Positions 43,573-52,330 of a stretch of DNA of 64,000 nt are shown one piece after another (position 1 is the stretch's first letter; every line of letters starts with the position of its first letter). Source of the DNA: WLMZ01 sp043753895 (GTDB lineage Bacteria; Actinomycetota; Acidimicrobiia; Acidimicrobiales; Ilumatobacteraceae); assembly GCA_043753895.1 (NCBI GenBank), contig JAYUWK010000150.1:7348-71347 (forward strand). The letters are read 5' to 3'. The translations under genes and the position numbers were made by a program. The notes under the pieces are model-generated. The model did no database searches. It saw only the letters and a list, made by a program, of their open reading frames with translations, and had not been told where the DNA came from.

Positions 43573-44555
43573 GCAGACCTCCTGCGGTTCCGATCGTCGA
43601 CATCAGCGCACTGCGCGACGGCAGCGACGCGACGGGGGTCGGTGAAGCGATTGATTCCGCGTGTCGCGATACGGGCTTCTTCTGTATTACTGGTCACGGC
43701 ATCGATCCTGAACTCATCGCTCGGCTGGATGCCGCCGCGCGCCGATTCTTCGCACTACCCGACGCAGACAAGGCCACGATGGCCATGGTGCACGGCGGTC
43801 GCTCGTGGCGCGGTTGGTTCCCCCTGGGCGGCGAGGTGACCAGCGGTACTCCCGACCGCAAGGAGGGCATCTACTTCGGACAGGAGTTGGGAGACCACGA
43901 TCCTCGCGTCGCGGCCGGTCTCGCGTTGCATGGCCGCAACCTGTTCCCGATGCAAGTACCCGATCTTCGTCCATCGGTACTCGCCTGGCTCGACGCACTC
44001 ACATCTCTCGGTCACACCGTGATGAGCGGGGTGGCTTTGGGATTGGGACTGCCACCAGATTGGTTCCACACCCAACTCACCGACGACCCCACTGTGCTGT
44101 TGCGCATCTTCCGTTACCCAATGGACGGACCAGGCGACTGGGGTGTGGCCCAGCACACCGACTACGGGCTGCTCACCCTCTTGCTGCAAGACGATTGCGG
44201 AGGACTCCAGGTGCGTGGCCGCGATGGTTGGATCGATATCGAGCCCGTCCCGAACACCTTCGTGTGCAACATCGGCGACATGCTCGAGCGGATGACGGGT
44301 GGCCGATATCGCTCAACGCTGCACCGGGTGCGCAACACCAGTGGACGAGATCGCTTGTCGTTCCCATTCTTCTTCGATCCGAGTTGGGACGCGCAGGTGC
44401 AGCCGTTGCCCCTCACACCCGACGCAGCGTCTGAGCGCTCGGCGAGCGGCCATCGCTGGGACGGACGGAGTGTGTTCGACTTCGACGGTACGTACGGCGA
44501 GTACCTCACCGCCAAAGTCAGCAAGGTCTTTCCCGACCTCGTTCATGTAATCTGA
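43569..44555 (+). CDS. Isopenicillin N synthase-like non-haem iron (2-oxoglutarate type) oxygenase
   Basis: A 328-residue double-stranded beta-helix oxygenase. N-terminal DIOX_N region: VPIVDISALRDG...DTGFFCITGHGID. The iron facial triad is H196-x-D198 (QHTDYGLL) and His near 252 (LHRVRN), and RLSFPFF supplies the Arg-x-Ser that binds 2-oxoglutarate or substrate carboxylate. It oxidises an unknown substrate using Fe(II). It is co-translated with the NTF2-like gene and its stop lies inside operator S6. Confidence 0.87.
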   Translation: MSRPPAVPIVDISALRDGSDATGVGEAIDSACRDTGFFCITGHGIDPELIARLDAAARRFFALPDADKATMAMVHGGRSWRGWFPLGGEVTSGTPDRKEGIYFGQELGDHDPRVAAGLALHGRNLFPMQVPDLRPSVLAWLDALTSLGHTVMSGVALGLGLPPDWFHTQLTDDPTVLLRIFRYPMDGPGDWGVAQHTDYGLLTLLLQDDCGGLQVRGRDGWIDIEPVPNTFVCNIGDMLERMTGGRYRSTLHRVRNTSGRDRLSFPFFFDPSWDAQVQPLPLTPDAASERSASGHRWDGRSVFDFDGTYGEYLTAKVSKVFPDLVHVI

Positions 44556-44570
44556 CGCCGTGTCAGAAAC
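44548..44570. promoter_or_regulatory. Operator site S6, overlapping the next start codon
   Basis: Half-sites TAATCTGAC and GTCAGAAAC around spacer GCCGT. It spans the stop of the oxygenase gene (44553-44555) and the GTG start of the DUF35 gene (44560). Confidence 0.8.
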
Positions 44571-45072
44571 CCTCTCCCGTGTGCCCATCATCGATGGCTG
44601 GTTCACCGATGACATCGACGCGCCAACTCTCATCGGCTCGAAGTGCCCGCTCTGTGCCACGTTCGTGTTTCCGCCGCGTACCGGCGACTGTCCCAATCCG
44701 CGTTGCGCGTCCACCACACTCGACCCGGCGCCGCTCTCGCGGCGCGGCCGGATCTGGAGCTATACCGAGAACTGCTACGCCCCTCCCCCGCCCTACGTGG
44801 CCGCCGACCCATACGAGCCGTACGCGCTCGCCGCAGTCGAGCTCGCCGACGAGGGCCTGGTCGTGCTCGGACGCGTGGTCACGGGCGTCCGTGCCGCCGA
44901 TCTGAAGGTGGGCATGGAGATGCAACTCGAACTCGACGTGTCACACCGCGACGCCGATCACGAGTACATGGTCTATGTGTGGGCACCGGCAACCTCCACA
45001 CTCGCGCCCACGCCCACGCCCGCCACCGCTCCCGCCCCCACCCCCACCCCCTCGACCGGGGCACCCTCGTGA
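44560..45072 (+). CDS. DUF35 zinc-ribbon/OB-fold protein
   Basis: A 170-residue protein: zinc ribbon CPLCATFVFPPRTGDCPNPRC near residues 29-49, then an OB fold (GRIWSYTENCYAPPPPYVAADPY) and a Pro/Thr/Ala-rich tail of about 28 residues. It is the free-standing version of the ChsH2 C-terminal domain and is paired with a thiolase-like gene, as mycobacterial Rv3521 is with ltp4/ltp3. It likely activates that partner. GTG 44560 lies inside operator S6; GTG 44581 is an alternative. Confidence 0.87.
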   Translation: MSETLSRVPIIDGWFTDDIDAPTLIGSKCPLCATFVFPPRTGDCPNPRCASTTLDPAPLSRRGRIWSYTENCYAPPPPYVAADPYEPYALAAVELADEGLVVLGRVVTGVRAADLKVGMEMQLELDVSHRDADHEYMVYVWAPATSTLAPTPTPATAPAPTPTPSTGAPS

Positions 45073-46274
45073 GCAACGACCGAGACATCGCGATCCTCGG
45101 CGTCGGCATGCACCCCTGGGGAAAGTGGGGACACGACTTCACCGAGTACGGCATGGTGGCCGCCCGCGCTGCGTTGGCCGATGCGAACGTGCAGTGGACC
45201 GACATCCAGTACGTGGCCGGGGCCGACACCATCCGCAACGGTTACCCGGGCTTTGTGGCCGGTGCCACCTTTGCCCAGAAGCTCGGCTGGAACGGCGCAC
45301 GCGTCAGCAGTAGCTACGCCGCGTGCGCATCGGGCGCCATGGCGCTCGATTCCGCGCGGGCCCAGATTCTGGCGGGCTTCTGCGATGTCGCGCTGGTCAT
45401 CGGCGCAGACACAACGCCGAAGGGTTTCTTCGCCCCGGTCGGTGGCGGTGACCGCAAGCACGATCCCGACTGGCAGCGCTTCCATGTGCTCGGCGCAACG
45501 AACCCGGTGTACTTCGCTCTGTTTGCGCGACGCCGAATGGACATGTACGGGGCCACGGCCGAGGACTTCGCGCAGGTCAAGGTGAAGAATAGTCGCCATG
45601 GGTTGAGCAATCCCAACGCGCGCTTTCGTAAGGAGAACGTGATTGCCGATGTGCTCAACAGTCCCATTGTCAGCGACCCGCTGCGCCTTCTCGACATCTG
45701 CGCCACCAGCGATGGCGCCGCAGCGATGGTGGTCTGCAGCATGGAGTACGCACGCAAACACCTCGGCAACACCGATGGCCTCTGCCGCGTGAAGGCAGTT
45801 GGCACGGTCGCCCCCACCTATCCGCAGAGCGTGCTCGAGCTGCCCGACATCGCCAGCGACTCCACCGCAGTAGTGCCCGCGCCGACGCGCAAGTGGAAAG
45901 ACACCATTGCGTTCGCGGCGTACGAGCAGGCAGGCATCGGACCAGACGACATCGATCTCGCCGAGGTGTACGACCTCTCGACCGCGCTCGAGCTCGATTG
46001 GTACGAACACATCGGCCTGTGTGACGAGGGTGAGGCCGAGGGGCTGCTGCGCTCAGGTGCCACCACCATCGGCGGACGCGTCCCGGTGAACGCAAGCGGC
46101 GGTCTGGCGTGCTTCGGCGAGGCCATCCCGGCGCAGGCCATCTCGCAGGTGTGCGAATTGGTGTGGCAATTGCGCGGTCAGGCAACCGGGCGTCAGGTAG
46201 AGGGCGCCCGCGTGGGCATTACCGCCAACCAGGGCCTATTCGGCCACGGCAGTTCCGTTATCGTGGCGCGCTGA
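45069..46274 (+). CDS. Thiolase-fold lipid-transfer protein (Ltp3/Ltp4-like)
   Basis: A 401-residue thiolase/SCP-x-type protein. SSYAACASGAMALDSARAQI carries the nucleophile-position Cys near residue 89; LLDICATSDGAAAMVV, DLAEVYDLSTALELDWYEHIGL and VNASGGLACFGEAIPA are family blocks. It may act as a thiolase or aldolase on a steroid side chain or branched side chain. GTG 45069 overlaps the DUF35 stop (GTGA), so the two proteins are made together and probably form a complex, as Ltp2 does with ChsH2. Confidence 0.88.
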   Translation: MSNDRDIAILGVGMHPWGKWGHDFTEYGMVAARAALADANVQWTDIQYVAGADTIRNGYPGFVAGATFAQKLGWNGARVSSSYAACASGAMALDSARAQILAGFCDVALVIGADTTPKGFFAPVGGGDRKHDPDWQRFHVLGATNPVYFALFARRRMDMYGATAEDFAQVKVKNSRHGLSNPNARFRKENVIADVLNSPIVSDPLRLLDICATSDGAAAMVVCSMEYARKHLGNTDGLCRVKAVGTVAPTYPQSVLELPDIASDSTAVVPAPTRKWKDTIAFAAYEQAGIGPDDIDLAEVYDLSTALELDWYEHIGLCDEGEAEGLLRSGATTIGGRVPVNASGGLACFGEAIPAQAISQVCELVWQLRGQATGRQVEGARVGITANQGLFGHGSSVIVAR

Positions 46275-46376
46275 CGCCACATCGTCCGAGAAGCCCCGGC
46301 CCACAACCCGTCACAAGTCACCCGTCCCCGGCCGCTCGTCACCCGCCACCCGCCACCGTCGCCCGTCAACAGTCGC

Positions 46377-46420
46377 TCGGGCGCGATTCGCGCCACCCGC
46401 TGACGCGCAGCGCGCCCAAC
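46377..46420. repeat. REP-like palindromic repeat, copy 3
   Basis: Outer arms GGGCGCG (46379) and CGCGCCC (46411) around CGCGCCACCCGCTGACGC, the same layout as copies 1 and 2. The flanking ACAGTCGCTCGGGCG is repeated at 46432. It lies in the gap 46275-46471, which otherwise has no gene. Confidence 0.75.
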
Positions 46421-46471
46421 AAACCGGGGTGACAGTCGCTCGGGCGGGGGGCGATCGTTAGGATCGTCGGC

Positions 46472-46921
46472 ATGGAGCTGCACACCATCGATATCGAGGT
46501 TCCCTGCGCAGCCCCACCAGAGGTCACGTTCGACATCCTCCAAGACGCTGCCGGATGGAAGACATGGTCCGCCGCCAGCAAGTCGTACCTCGAGGTGGAG
46601 GGCGCGCCCATGCCCGACGGTGTGGGCGCGATCCGCCGGTTCGGCACCGGCCCTTTCATGAGTCGCGAAGAGGTCGTCGTGCACGACGCCCCGACCCACT
46701 TTGCCTACATCCTCCACAAGGGCATTCCCGTGAAGGACTATCGCGCCGATGTCGTCATCAACCCCGTGGGCACCGGCTGCAACATTACGTGGCGCAGTAC
46801 GTTCCATCGCAAGTACCCGCTCACGGGCACCCCGACTCGACTGTTCCTGAAGTACTTCCTGCGCGATACGGCCCGCCGTCTGGCACGTGCCGCTGAGGCG
46901 CGCACAGGCTCCACCGCATAG
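46472..46921 (+). CDS. SRPBCC (START-like) family protein
   Basis: A 149-residue polyketide-cyclase/dehydrase-type ligand-binding protein: DIEVPCAAPPEVTFDILQDAAGWKTWSA, VGAIRRFGTGPFMSREEVV and GCNITWRSTFHRKYP follow the START-like pattern. It should bind a hydrophobic ligand, possibly a steroid. It ends 9 bp before fadA6 and probably shares its transcript. Confidence 0.83.
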   Translation: MELHTIDIEVPCAAPPEVTFDILQDAAGWKTWSAASKSYLEVEGAPMPDGVGAIRRFGTGPFMSREEVVVHDAPTHFAYILHKGIPVKDYRADVVINPVGTGCNITWRSTFHRKYPLTGTPTRLFLKYFLRDTARRLARAAEARTGSTA

Positions 46922-46930
46922 CCTGACCAC

Positions 46931-48079
46931 ATGCCTGAAGCCTTCATTGTCGATGCCGTTCGTACACCCGTTGGTCGCCGCGGAGGTTCGCTGAGCACCG
47001 TGCATCCTGCCGACCTCGGCGCGCACAGCATCAAGGCGCTGATGGACCGCACCGGTATCGACCCCGGCGCCGTTGACGACGTGATCTTCGGAAATGTCGA
47101 CTCCATCGGGCCGCAGGCCGGATGCATTGCGCGCACTGCATGGCTCACCGCTGGCCTGCCCGAGCATGTGCCCGGCACCACCATCGATCGGCAGTGCGGG
47201 TCGGCCCAACAGGCCGTGCATTTTGCCGCGCAGGCCGTGATGAGTGGCACCATGGACCTCGTGGTCGCCGGGGGCGTGCAGAACATGAGCATGATCCCTA
47301 TCTCGTCCGCGATGACCGCCGGCGAGGCCCTGGGTTTCACCGATCCCTTCACGGGTTCTCCCGGTTGGACCACGCGCTACGGCAACGGCGAAGTCAGCCA
47401 GTTCGTTGGCGCGAACATGATGGTCGACAAGTGGAACCTCACGCGCGAGCAGATGGAAGAGTTCGCAGTGAACTCCCATGTGCGCGCGCTGCGCGCTCGC
47501 GAACAAGGTCGCTTCGATGGCCAGATCGCCCCCCTCAACGGTCTCACCTTCGACGAGGGCCCACGCGAACCCAACTGGGACAAGATCCGTTCGTTGCCGA
47601 CGCTCACCCCCGGTGGGCAGCTCACCGCGGCATGCGCCAGCCAGATCAGCGATGGGTCGGCAGCGCTGTTGATCGCCGGCGAGCAGGCCCTCAAGGATCA
47701 CCATCTCACCCCGCGTGCCCGCATCCACCACATCAGCGTGTTGGCCGACGATCCGATCATGATGTTGTCTGCTCCAATCCCAGCCACCAAGCGGGCACTG
47801 GCCAAGACTGGCCTCACCGTGGACGACATCGACCTGGTCGAGATCAACGAGGCGTTCGCGCCGGTGGTCCTGGCCTGGCTCAAAGAGACCGGCTTCGACT
47901 ACGAGAAGGTCAACGTGAACGGTGGAGCGATTGCACTCGGTCACCCCCTCGGCGCAACCGGCGCACGCTTGATGACCACCCTGCTCGCCGAACTCGAGCG
48001 CACGGGTGGCCGCTACGGCCTGCAGACGATGTGCGAGGGTGGCGGCCAGGCCAACGTGACCATCATCGAGCGACTCTGA
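46931..48079 (+). CDS. fadA6: Acetyl-CoA acetyltransferase FadA6 (HIP-pathway thiolase)
   Basis: A 382-residue thiolase closely matching FadA6: AFIVDAVRTPVGRRGGSLS, TIDRQCGSAQQAVHFAAQAVM (nucleophilic Cys near residue 91), AGGVQNMSMIPISSAM, INEAFAPVVLAWL, NGGAIALGHPLGATGARL (His) and LQTMCEGGGQANVTIIERL (second Cys). FadA6 thiolytically cleaves a late hydroindane-derived CoA ester. In mycobacteria it sits in the KstR2 regulon. Here it follows SRPBCC, the thiolase-like gene and DUF35 downstream of operator S6. Confidence 0.93.
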   Translation: MPEAFIVDAVRTPVGRRGGSLSTVHPADLGAHSIKALMDRTGIDPGAVDDVIFGNVDSIGPQAGCIARTAWLTAGLPEHVPGTTIDRQCGSAQQAVHFAAQAVMSGTMDLVVAGGVQNMSMIPISSAMTAGEALGFTDPFTGSPGWTTRYGNGEVSQFVGANMMVDKWNLTREQMEEFAVNSHVRALRAREQGRFDGQIAPLNGLTFDEGPREPNWDKIRSLPTLTPGGQLTAACASQISDGSAALLIAGEQALKDHHLTPRARIHHISVLADDPIMMLSAPIPATKRALAKTGLTVDDIDLVEINEAFAPVVLAWLKETGFDYEKVNVNGGAIALGHPLGATGARLMTTLLAELERTGGRYGLQTMCEGGGQANVTIIERL

Positions 48080-48115
48080 CCAATTGTTTCGGGCCGTCAG
48101 CCTCGGCGCTGACAA

Positions 48116-48138
48116 GTTTCTGACGGTGCGTTAGATTT
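48116..48138. promoter_or_regulatory. Operator site S7
   Basis: Half-sites GTTTCTGAC and GTTAGATTT around spacer GGTGC. It lies 27 bp upstream of the amidohydrolase start. Reversed, it is nearly identical to S8 (52265-52287), forming a sub-class with GTTAGA in one arm. Confidence 0.72.
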
Positions 48139-48165
48139 GGCTGCACGCCGACCCAAGGAGCTTCC

Positions 48166-49899
48166 ATGCACGATCTGATCATTCGCAACGGCACTGTCGT
48201 CGACGGCACCGGCGCGACGCGATTCATCGCCGACGTTGCGATCGACGACGGCCGTATCATCGCGATCGGGCACGATCTCGGCGATGCCACCGAGGTGCTC
48301 GACGCCACCGGGCTCATCGTCACGCCCGGCTTTGTCGACATTCACACCCACTACGACGGCCAGGCCACCTGGGACGACCTGCTCGAGCCATCCAGCGGTC
48401 ACGGCGTCACCACGGTCGTTGCCGGCAACTGCGGCGTGGGCTTCGCTCCGGTTCGCCCCGGCAAGGAGAAATGGCTCGTGCAGTTGATGGAGGGCGTCGA
48501 GGACATCCCCGGTACGGCGCTGCACGAAGGCATCTCGTGGGGCTGGGAAAGCTTCCCCGAATACCTCGACGTGCTCGATGCGCGTCACTATGCCGTCGAC
48601 ATCGCCACCTACGTCGGACACGGTCCCATCCGCGCGTACGTGATGGGCGATCGCGGCGCGCGAAACGAGCCCGCAACGCCAGATGACATCGCCGGCATGA
48701 AGCAGTTGGTCACCGAGGCCATCCGTGCCGGCGCAGTCGGCTTCTCGTCCAGCCGCACGCTCAACCACAAGGCCCGCGATGGCGAACCGGTGCCCGGAAC
48801 CTTCGCCGCTGAGGACGAACTCAACGGTCTCGCCGACGGCGTGTCCGATGCAGGCGGCGGGTTGTTCGAGATTGCGCCGCAAGGTCTGGAGTTCGAGGCC
48901 GAGGTGTTCCTCGGCGAGGTCGATCTGCTCAGCCGTATCGCACTGCGTACCGGCCTGCCCGTGACATTCGCGATGTTGCAGAACGAGCGCAACCCCGACT
49001 CGTGGCGCGAGGCGCTCAAGCGGGTCGACGCAACGAATGCGGCTGGCGGCAACATGCGCCCGCAGATCGCGGCACGACCGTTCGGCATGATGATCGGCTG
49101 GGCGAACAACAACCCATTCACCAAACGACCGACCGTTGTCGATCTCGTCGGCCGCCTCGACGGCGACACGCTGCGCGACGAACTGCGCAAGCCCGAGGTC
49201 AAGGCCGCCGTTCTCAGTGAGACCGATCTCCCCAGTGATCCGGGTATTCAGTTCGATGGGCTCGGCCCCTTTCTGCAGCTCATGCTCGACAAGATCTACG
49301 CAATGGGCGACACGCCGAACTACGAGCCAGCCGCCGAAAAGACCGTGGTCGCGCTTGCTGCGGCTGCAGGCGTTGATCCACTCGACATGGCCTACGACCT
49401 GCTCAACGAGGCTGACGGCAACGCGTTCTTGATGCTGCCGTTCTTCAACTATGTCGGTGGCACGCAGGATGCCATCTACGAGATGCTGCGTCACCCGGCC
49501 ACTGTGTCCGGACTCTCCGACGGCGGTGCTCACTGCCGCATGATCTGCGACGCTTCGATCCCCACGTACGTACTCAGCCATTGGGCACGCGATCGCGAGG
49601 GCGACAAGCTGTCACTCGAGGACGCAGTGAAGTGTCAGACCAACGACACTGCGGAAGTGATGGGTTTCACTGACCGCGGCACGCTCGAAGTCGGCAAGCG
49701 CGCCGATCTCAACGTCATCAACATGGAAACACTCGACCTCGAGTACCCGCGTGCCGTCGACGACTTGCCCGCCGGTGGTCGCCGCCTCATGCAGGCCGCG
49801 CACGGCTATGTGGCCACCATCGTGAACGGCGAGATCACCCGTCGAAACGGTGTCGACACCGGTGCCCGCCCGGGTCGTCTGGTGCGCGCCGGCCAGTAA
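48166..49899 (+). CDS. Amidohydrolase of the D-aminoacylase/N-acyl-amino-acid deacylase type
   Basis: A 577-residue metal-dependent amidohydrolase: IIRNGTVVDGTGATRF, PGFVDIHTHYDGQATWD with the HxH metal ligands (60-62), VVAGNCGVGFAPVRPG, GHGPIR, and SDGGAHCRMICDAS near residue 450. Such enzymes cleave amide bonds of N-acyl amino acids or related cyclic amides. AAGGAG stands 7 bp before the ATG. Operator S7 directly upstream suggests it acts on a substrate of the same pathway, perhaps an amide conjugate of a steroid acid (inference). Confidence 0.88.
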   Translation: MHDLIIRNGTVVDGTGATRFIADVAIDDGRIIAIGHDLGDATEVLDATGLIVTPGFVDIHTHYDGQATWDDLLEPSSGHGVTTVVAGNCGVGFAPVRPGKEKWLVQLMEGVEDIPGTALHEGISWGWESFPEYLDVLDARHYAVDIATYVGHGPIRAYVMGDRGARNEPATPDDIAGMKQLVTEAIRAGAVGFSSSRTLNHKARDGEPVPGTFAAEDELNGLADGVSDAGGGLFEIAPQGLEFEAEVFLGEVDLLSRIALRTGLPVTFAMLQNERNPDSWREALKRVDATNAAGGNMRPQIAARPFGMMIGWANNNPFTKRPTVVDLVGRLDGDTLRDELRKPEVKAAVLSETDLPSDPGIQFDGLGPFLQLMLDKIYAMGDTPNYEPAAEKTVVALAAAAGVDPLDMAYDLLNEADGNAFLMLPFFNYVGGTQDAIYEMLRHPATVSGLSDGGAHCRMICDASIPTYVLSHWARDREGDKLSLEDAVKCQTNDTAEVMGFTDRGTLEVGKRADLNVINMETLDLEYPRAVDDLPAGGRRLMQAAHGYVATIVNGEITRRNGVDTGARPGRLVRAGQ

Positions 49900-49921
49900 C
49901 CTGTGCTGGCCTGAGCCAGTG

Positions 49922-52258
49922 CTATTCGTAACGTGCACCGATCTCACGGGCTAGGTCGACGAAGCTCGTTCCTGCGTCGGGGGTGAGTTCGCCGGGCTCG
50001 TAGCGCACCGAGTGCAGCATGCCGCTGAACGGGAAGGCGCCGTGCGTCTCGTAGCGCTGCCAATCAACCGGTGAGCCTCGGTCGATGCCCGTGTCGATGC
50101 CGCTGAACGGCGCCATCGGCCAGAGCATCGCGCGTTCAAGCTCGGCAATGCGCTCGTCTCCGTCGACGACCACAGCGACGATCCAGCGCCCACCGCCGGG
50201 TCCGCCGAGTGTGACCTCGATGCGGTGACGGCCCACCGACAGCGCACCGGCGGACGCCCGCGTCGTGGTGCCATGGCCGTCGTTGTGCACGAACCACAAT
50301 TCGTCGCCGAGCACCTCGACCGCGTAGCCGCCACCCTGATCGCCGTGGGCCACCAGTACACCCTGCGCCCCATGGGTAACCGTGGCATCAATGGTGATCA
50401 CACAGGTGCGTTGCCACACCAGGCTGCCGCTGCGGATGCGCTCGAGGGTGGGCGTACCGGGCCAGATGGTGACTGGCAGATGGAACACAGCGTCCTTGGG
50501 TGGGCGCACGATCCAGCGCCAGCCCGAGCCCTCGTCCAACGGATAGACCTGATTCGCCATGGCCGCGTCGTGGAACCCGGCGGCGAGTTCGGCCACCCGG
50601 CCGGGCTCGGATGCCGCCAGGTTGGTGATCTCAGTGGGGTCCTGGTCGAGGTGGTACAACTCCCAGTCGGCATCGCTGAACTTCGTGCGTGGACGGCGGT
50701 TCGTGACCACTTCCCAACCGTCGCGATAGAAACCGCGATGACCCTCGAGTTCGTAGTACTGCTCGGCGCGCACGGGACCGTGATCGGCGTCGCGCAACAC
50801 GCCAGCGAGGCTTGCCCCGTTCATCGGCTTCGCCATCTTGCCGTTGCGCTCGGTGGGCGCGGCAACGCCTGCGAGGGCCAACACGGTAGGCAGCACGTCG
50901 ATGCAGTGCGCGTATTGCGTGCGGATACTGCCGGCGACATCAGCGAGGCCCTTGGGCCAACTCCACAGGCACGGCACCTGGTGGCCCCCAGCGTAGGTGT
51001 TGCGCTTGTACAGGCGGAATGGGGTGTTGCTCGCCATCGCCCAGCCACGCGGGTAGTGCGTCATCGTTCGCGGGCCGCCGATGTCGTCGAGGCGGGCAAG
51101 GTCGAGTGGCACGTTGTCCTTCGCGTCGCCGATACCGAGATGCGCGAAGTAGTTCGTCGTACCCGTCGCCTCACCTTCGCGGCTGGCACCGTTGTCGGAG
51201 AGGAAGACCAACAGCGTGTTGTCCCACTCGCCCGTTTCCTCGAGTGCTGCACGCAGACGACCCACGCTCTGATCGATCTCGTCGACCATCGCGGCGTACA
51301 CCGCCATGTAACGGGCGAACAGCGTGCGCTCGTCATCGCTAAGGTCGTCCCAGGGCTTCACATCGTCACCAGGTTCGCAGTTGCGCGGCGGCAGTGCGGT
51401 TCCGGCAGGGATGATGCCCAGATCGATCTGACGCTGATGGCGTTGCGTTCGGGTGCGATCCCAGCCCTGCGCATACGACTCGCGGTACTTCTCGATGTCG
51501 TCGGCCTTGGCAAGCAGCGGTGCATGCGCCGCGGGGTGGGCCATGTAGAGAAAGAACGGCTGGCCGGGGCGCGAGGCACCGCGCTCGCGGATCATACGGA
51601 TTGCTTTGTCGGTGAGGTCGTCGGTAAGGAAATAGTCGTCGGGCCAACGATCGACCTCGACCACGTGATTGTCCTCGATCAGGCGGTGTGGGTGATGCAG
51701 GTTCGTGAACGCTTCCAGGATTCCGTAAAAGCGATCGAAGCCGCGCTGGCACGGCCAGCCGTGTTGCGGCCCGCCTGCGCTCATGTCGCTGTCGCGACAG
51801 AGATGCCACTTGCCCACCATCAGGGTTGCGTAGCCCGCTTCGCGCAGGATCTCCGCCGCCGTCGAAACGTTGTCGGCAATCTCGGCTCGGTAGCCGGGGA
51901 ACCCGGGATCGTCCTGCGCGATATGGCCCATACCCGCGGCATGACAGTTGAGACCGGTGAGCAACGATGCACGCGTCGGTGAACACATCGGGTTCACGTG
52001 GAAGTCAGTGAAGCGAACGCCCTCGTTCGCAATTCGATCGAGGTTCGGAGTGTCGATCTCGCCGCCGAAACAGCCGATGTCGGAAAAGCCCACGTCGTCG
52101 ACGAGCACGAACACGATGTTCGGCGCGCCATCTGGAGCAGTAGCCGACGCGGGCCACTCGTTCTGCGATCCGGCCATCGTGGTGCCGATGCGTCCACCGA
52201 AACCGGCGTACGGAGCAGTTTGATCGCCGGATGGATCCGCGTTGATGTCAGGAGTCAC
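49922..52258 (-). CDS. Type I (formylglycine) arylsulfatase
   Basis: A 778-residue AslA/arylsulfatase-A-type sulfatase. NIVFVLVDDVGFSDIGCFGG holds metal-binding D54/D55; CSPTRASLLTG (Cys92) is the formylglycine motif; GKWHL and LSDNGAS complete the site. A C-terminal extension of about 200 residues is beta-rich. No signal peptide is visible, so it may be cytoplasmic. It hydrolyses sulfate esters; with operator S8 only 6 bp from its GTG start, a steroid or sterol sulfate is a sensible substrate (inference). No sulfatase-maturing enzyme gene lies in the window. Confidence 0.9.
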   Translation of the reverse strand: MTPDINADPSGDQTAPYAGFGGRIGTTMAGSQNEWPASATAPDGAPNIVFVLVDDVGFSDIGCFGGEIDTPNLDRIANEGVRFTDFHVNPMCSPTRASLLTGLNCHAAGMGHIAQDDPGFPGYRAEIADNVSTAAEILREAGYATLMVGKWHLCRDSDMSAGGPQHGWPCQRGFDRFYGILEAFTNLHHPHRLIEDNHVVEVDRWPDDYFLTDDLTDKAIRMIRERGASRPGQPFFLYMAHPAAHAPLLAKADDIEKYRESYAQGWDRTRTQRHQRQIDLGIIPAGTALPPRNCEPGDDVKPWDDLSDDERTLFARYMAVYAAMVDEIDQSVGRLRAALEETGEWDNTLLVFLSDNGASREGEATGTTNYFAHLGIGDAKDNVPLDLARLDDIGGPRTMTHYPRGWAMASNTPFRLYKRNTYAGGHQVPCLWSWPKGLADVAGSIRTQYAHCIDVLPTVLALAGVAAPTERNGKMAKPMNGASLAGVLRDADHGPVRAEQYYELEGHRGFYRDGWEVVTNRRPRTKFSDADWELYHLDQDPTEITNLAASEPGRVAELAAGFHDAAMANQVYPLDEGSGWRWIVRPPKDAVFHLPVTIWPGTPTLERIRSGSLVWQRTCVITIDATVTHGAQGVLVAHGDQGGGYAVEVLGDELWFVHNDGHGTTTRASAGALSVGRHRIEVTLGGPGGGRWIVAVVVDGDERIAELERAMLWPMAPFSGIDTGIDRGSPVDWQRYETHGAFPFSGMLHSVRYEPGELTPDAGTSFVDLAREIGARYE

Positions 52259-52264
52259 AGCGCC

Positions 52265-52287
52265 GAATCTAACGCACCGTCAGAAGC
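52265..52287. promoter_or_regulatory. Operator site S8
   Basis: Half-sites GAATCTAAC and GTCAGAAGC around spacer GCACC; reversed it reads like S7 with the same spacer GGTGC. It lies between the divergent sulfatase and nitroreductase genes. Confidence 0.75.
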
Positions 52288-52330
52288 GCCCCGGTTGGAA
52301 GCGGCCGCTGGGTGCGCCATGCTGACCACT

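Noticed and set aside
46193..48115. Long open frame (640 codons) antisense to fadA6 and the SRPBCC gene
   Set aside because: It mirrors highly conserved thiolase codons, and its translation shows no family; GC-rich antisense frames are commonly open.
48097..49581. Open frame of 494 codons antisense to the amidohydrolase
   Set aside because: The sense strand carries HxH and other amidohydrolase motifs with a good ribosome-binding site.
51420..51445. TCTGACG half-site inside the sulfatase gene
   Set aside because: No second arm at 5-bp spacing and it lies within coding sequence.
50225..51982. Open frame of 585 codons antisense to the sulfatase
   Set aside because: The opposite strand encodes an intact sulfatase with its active-site motif; the antisense translation is low-complexity.
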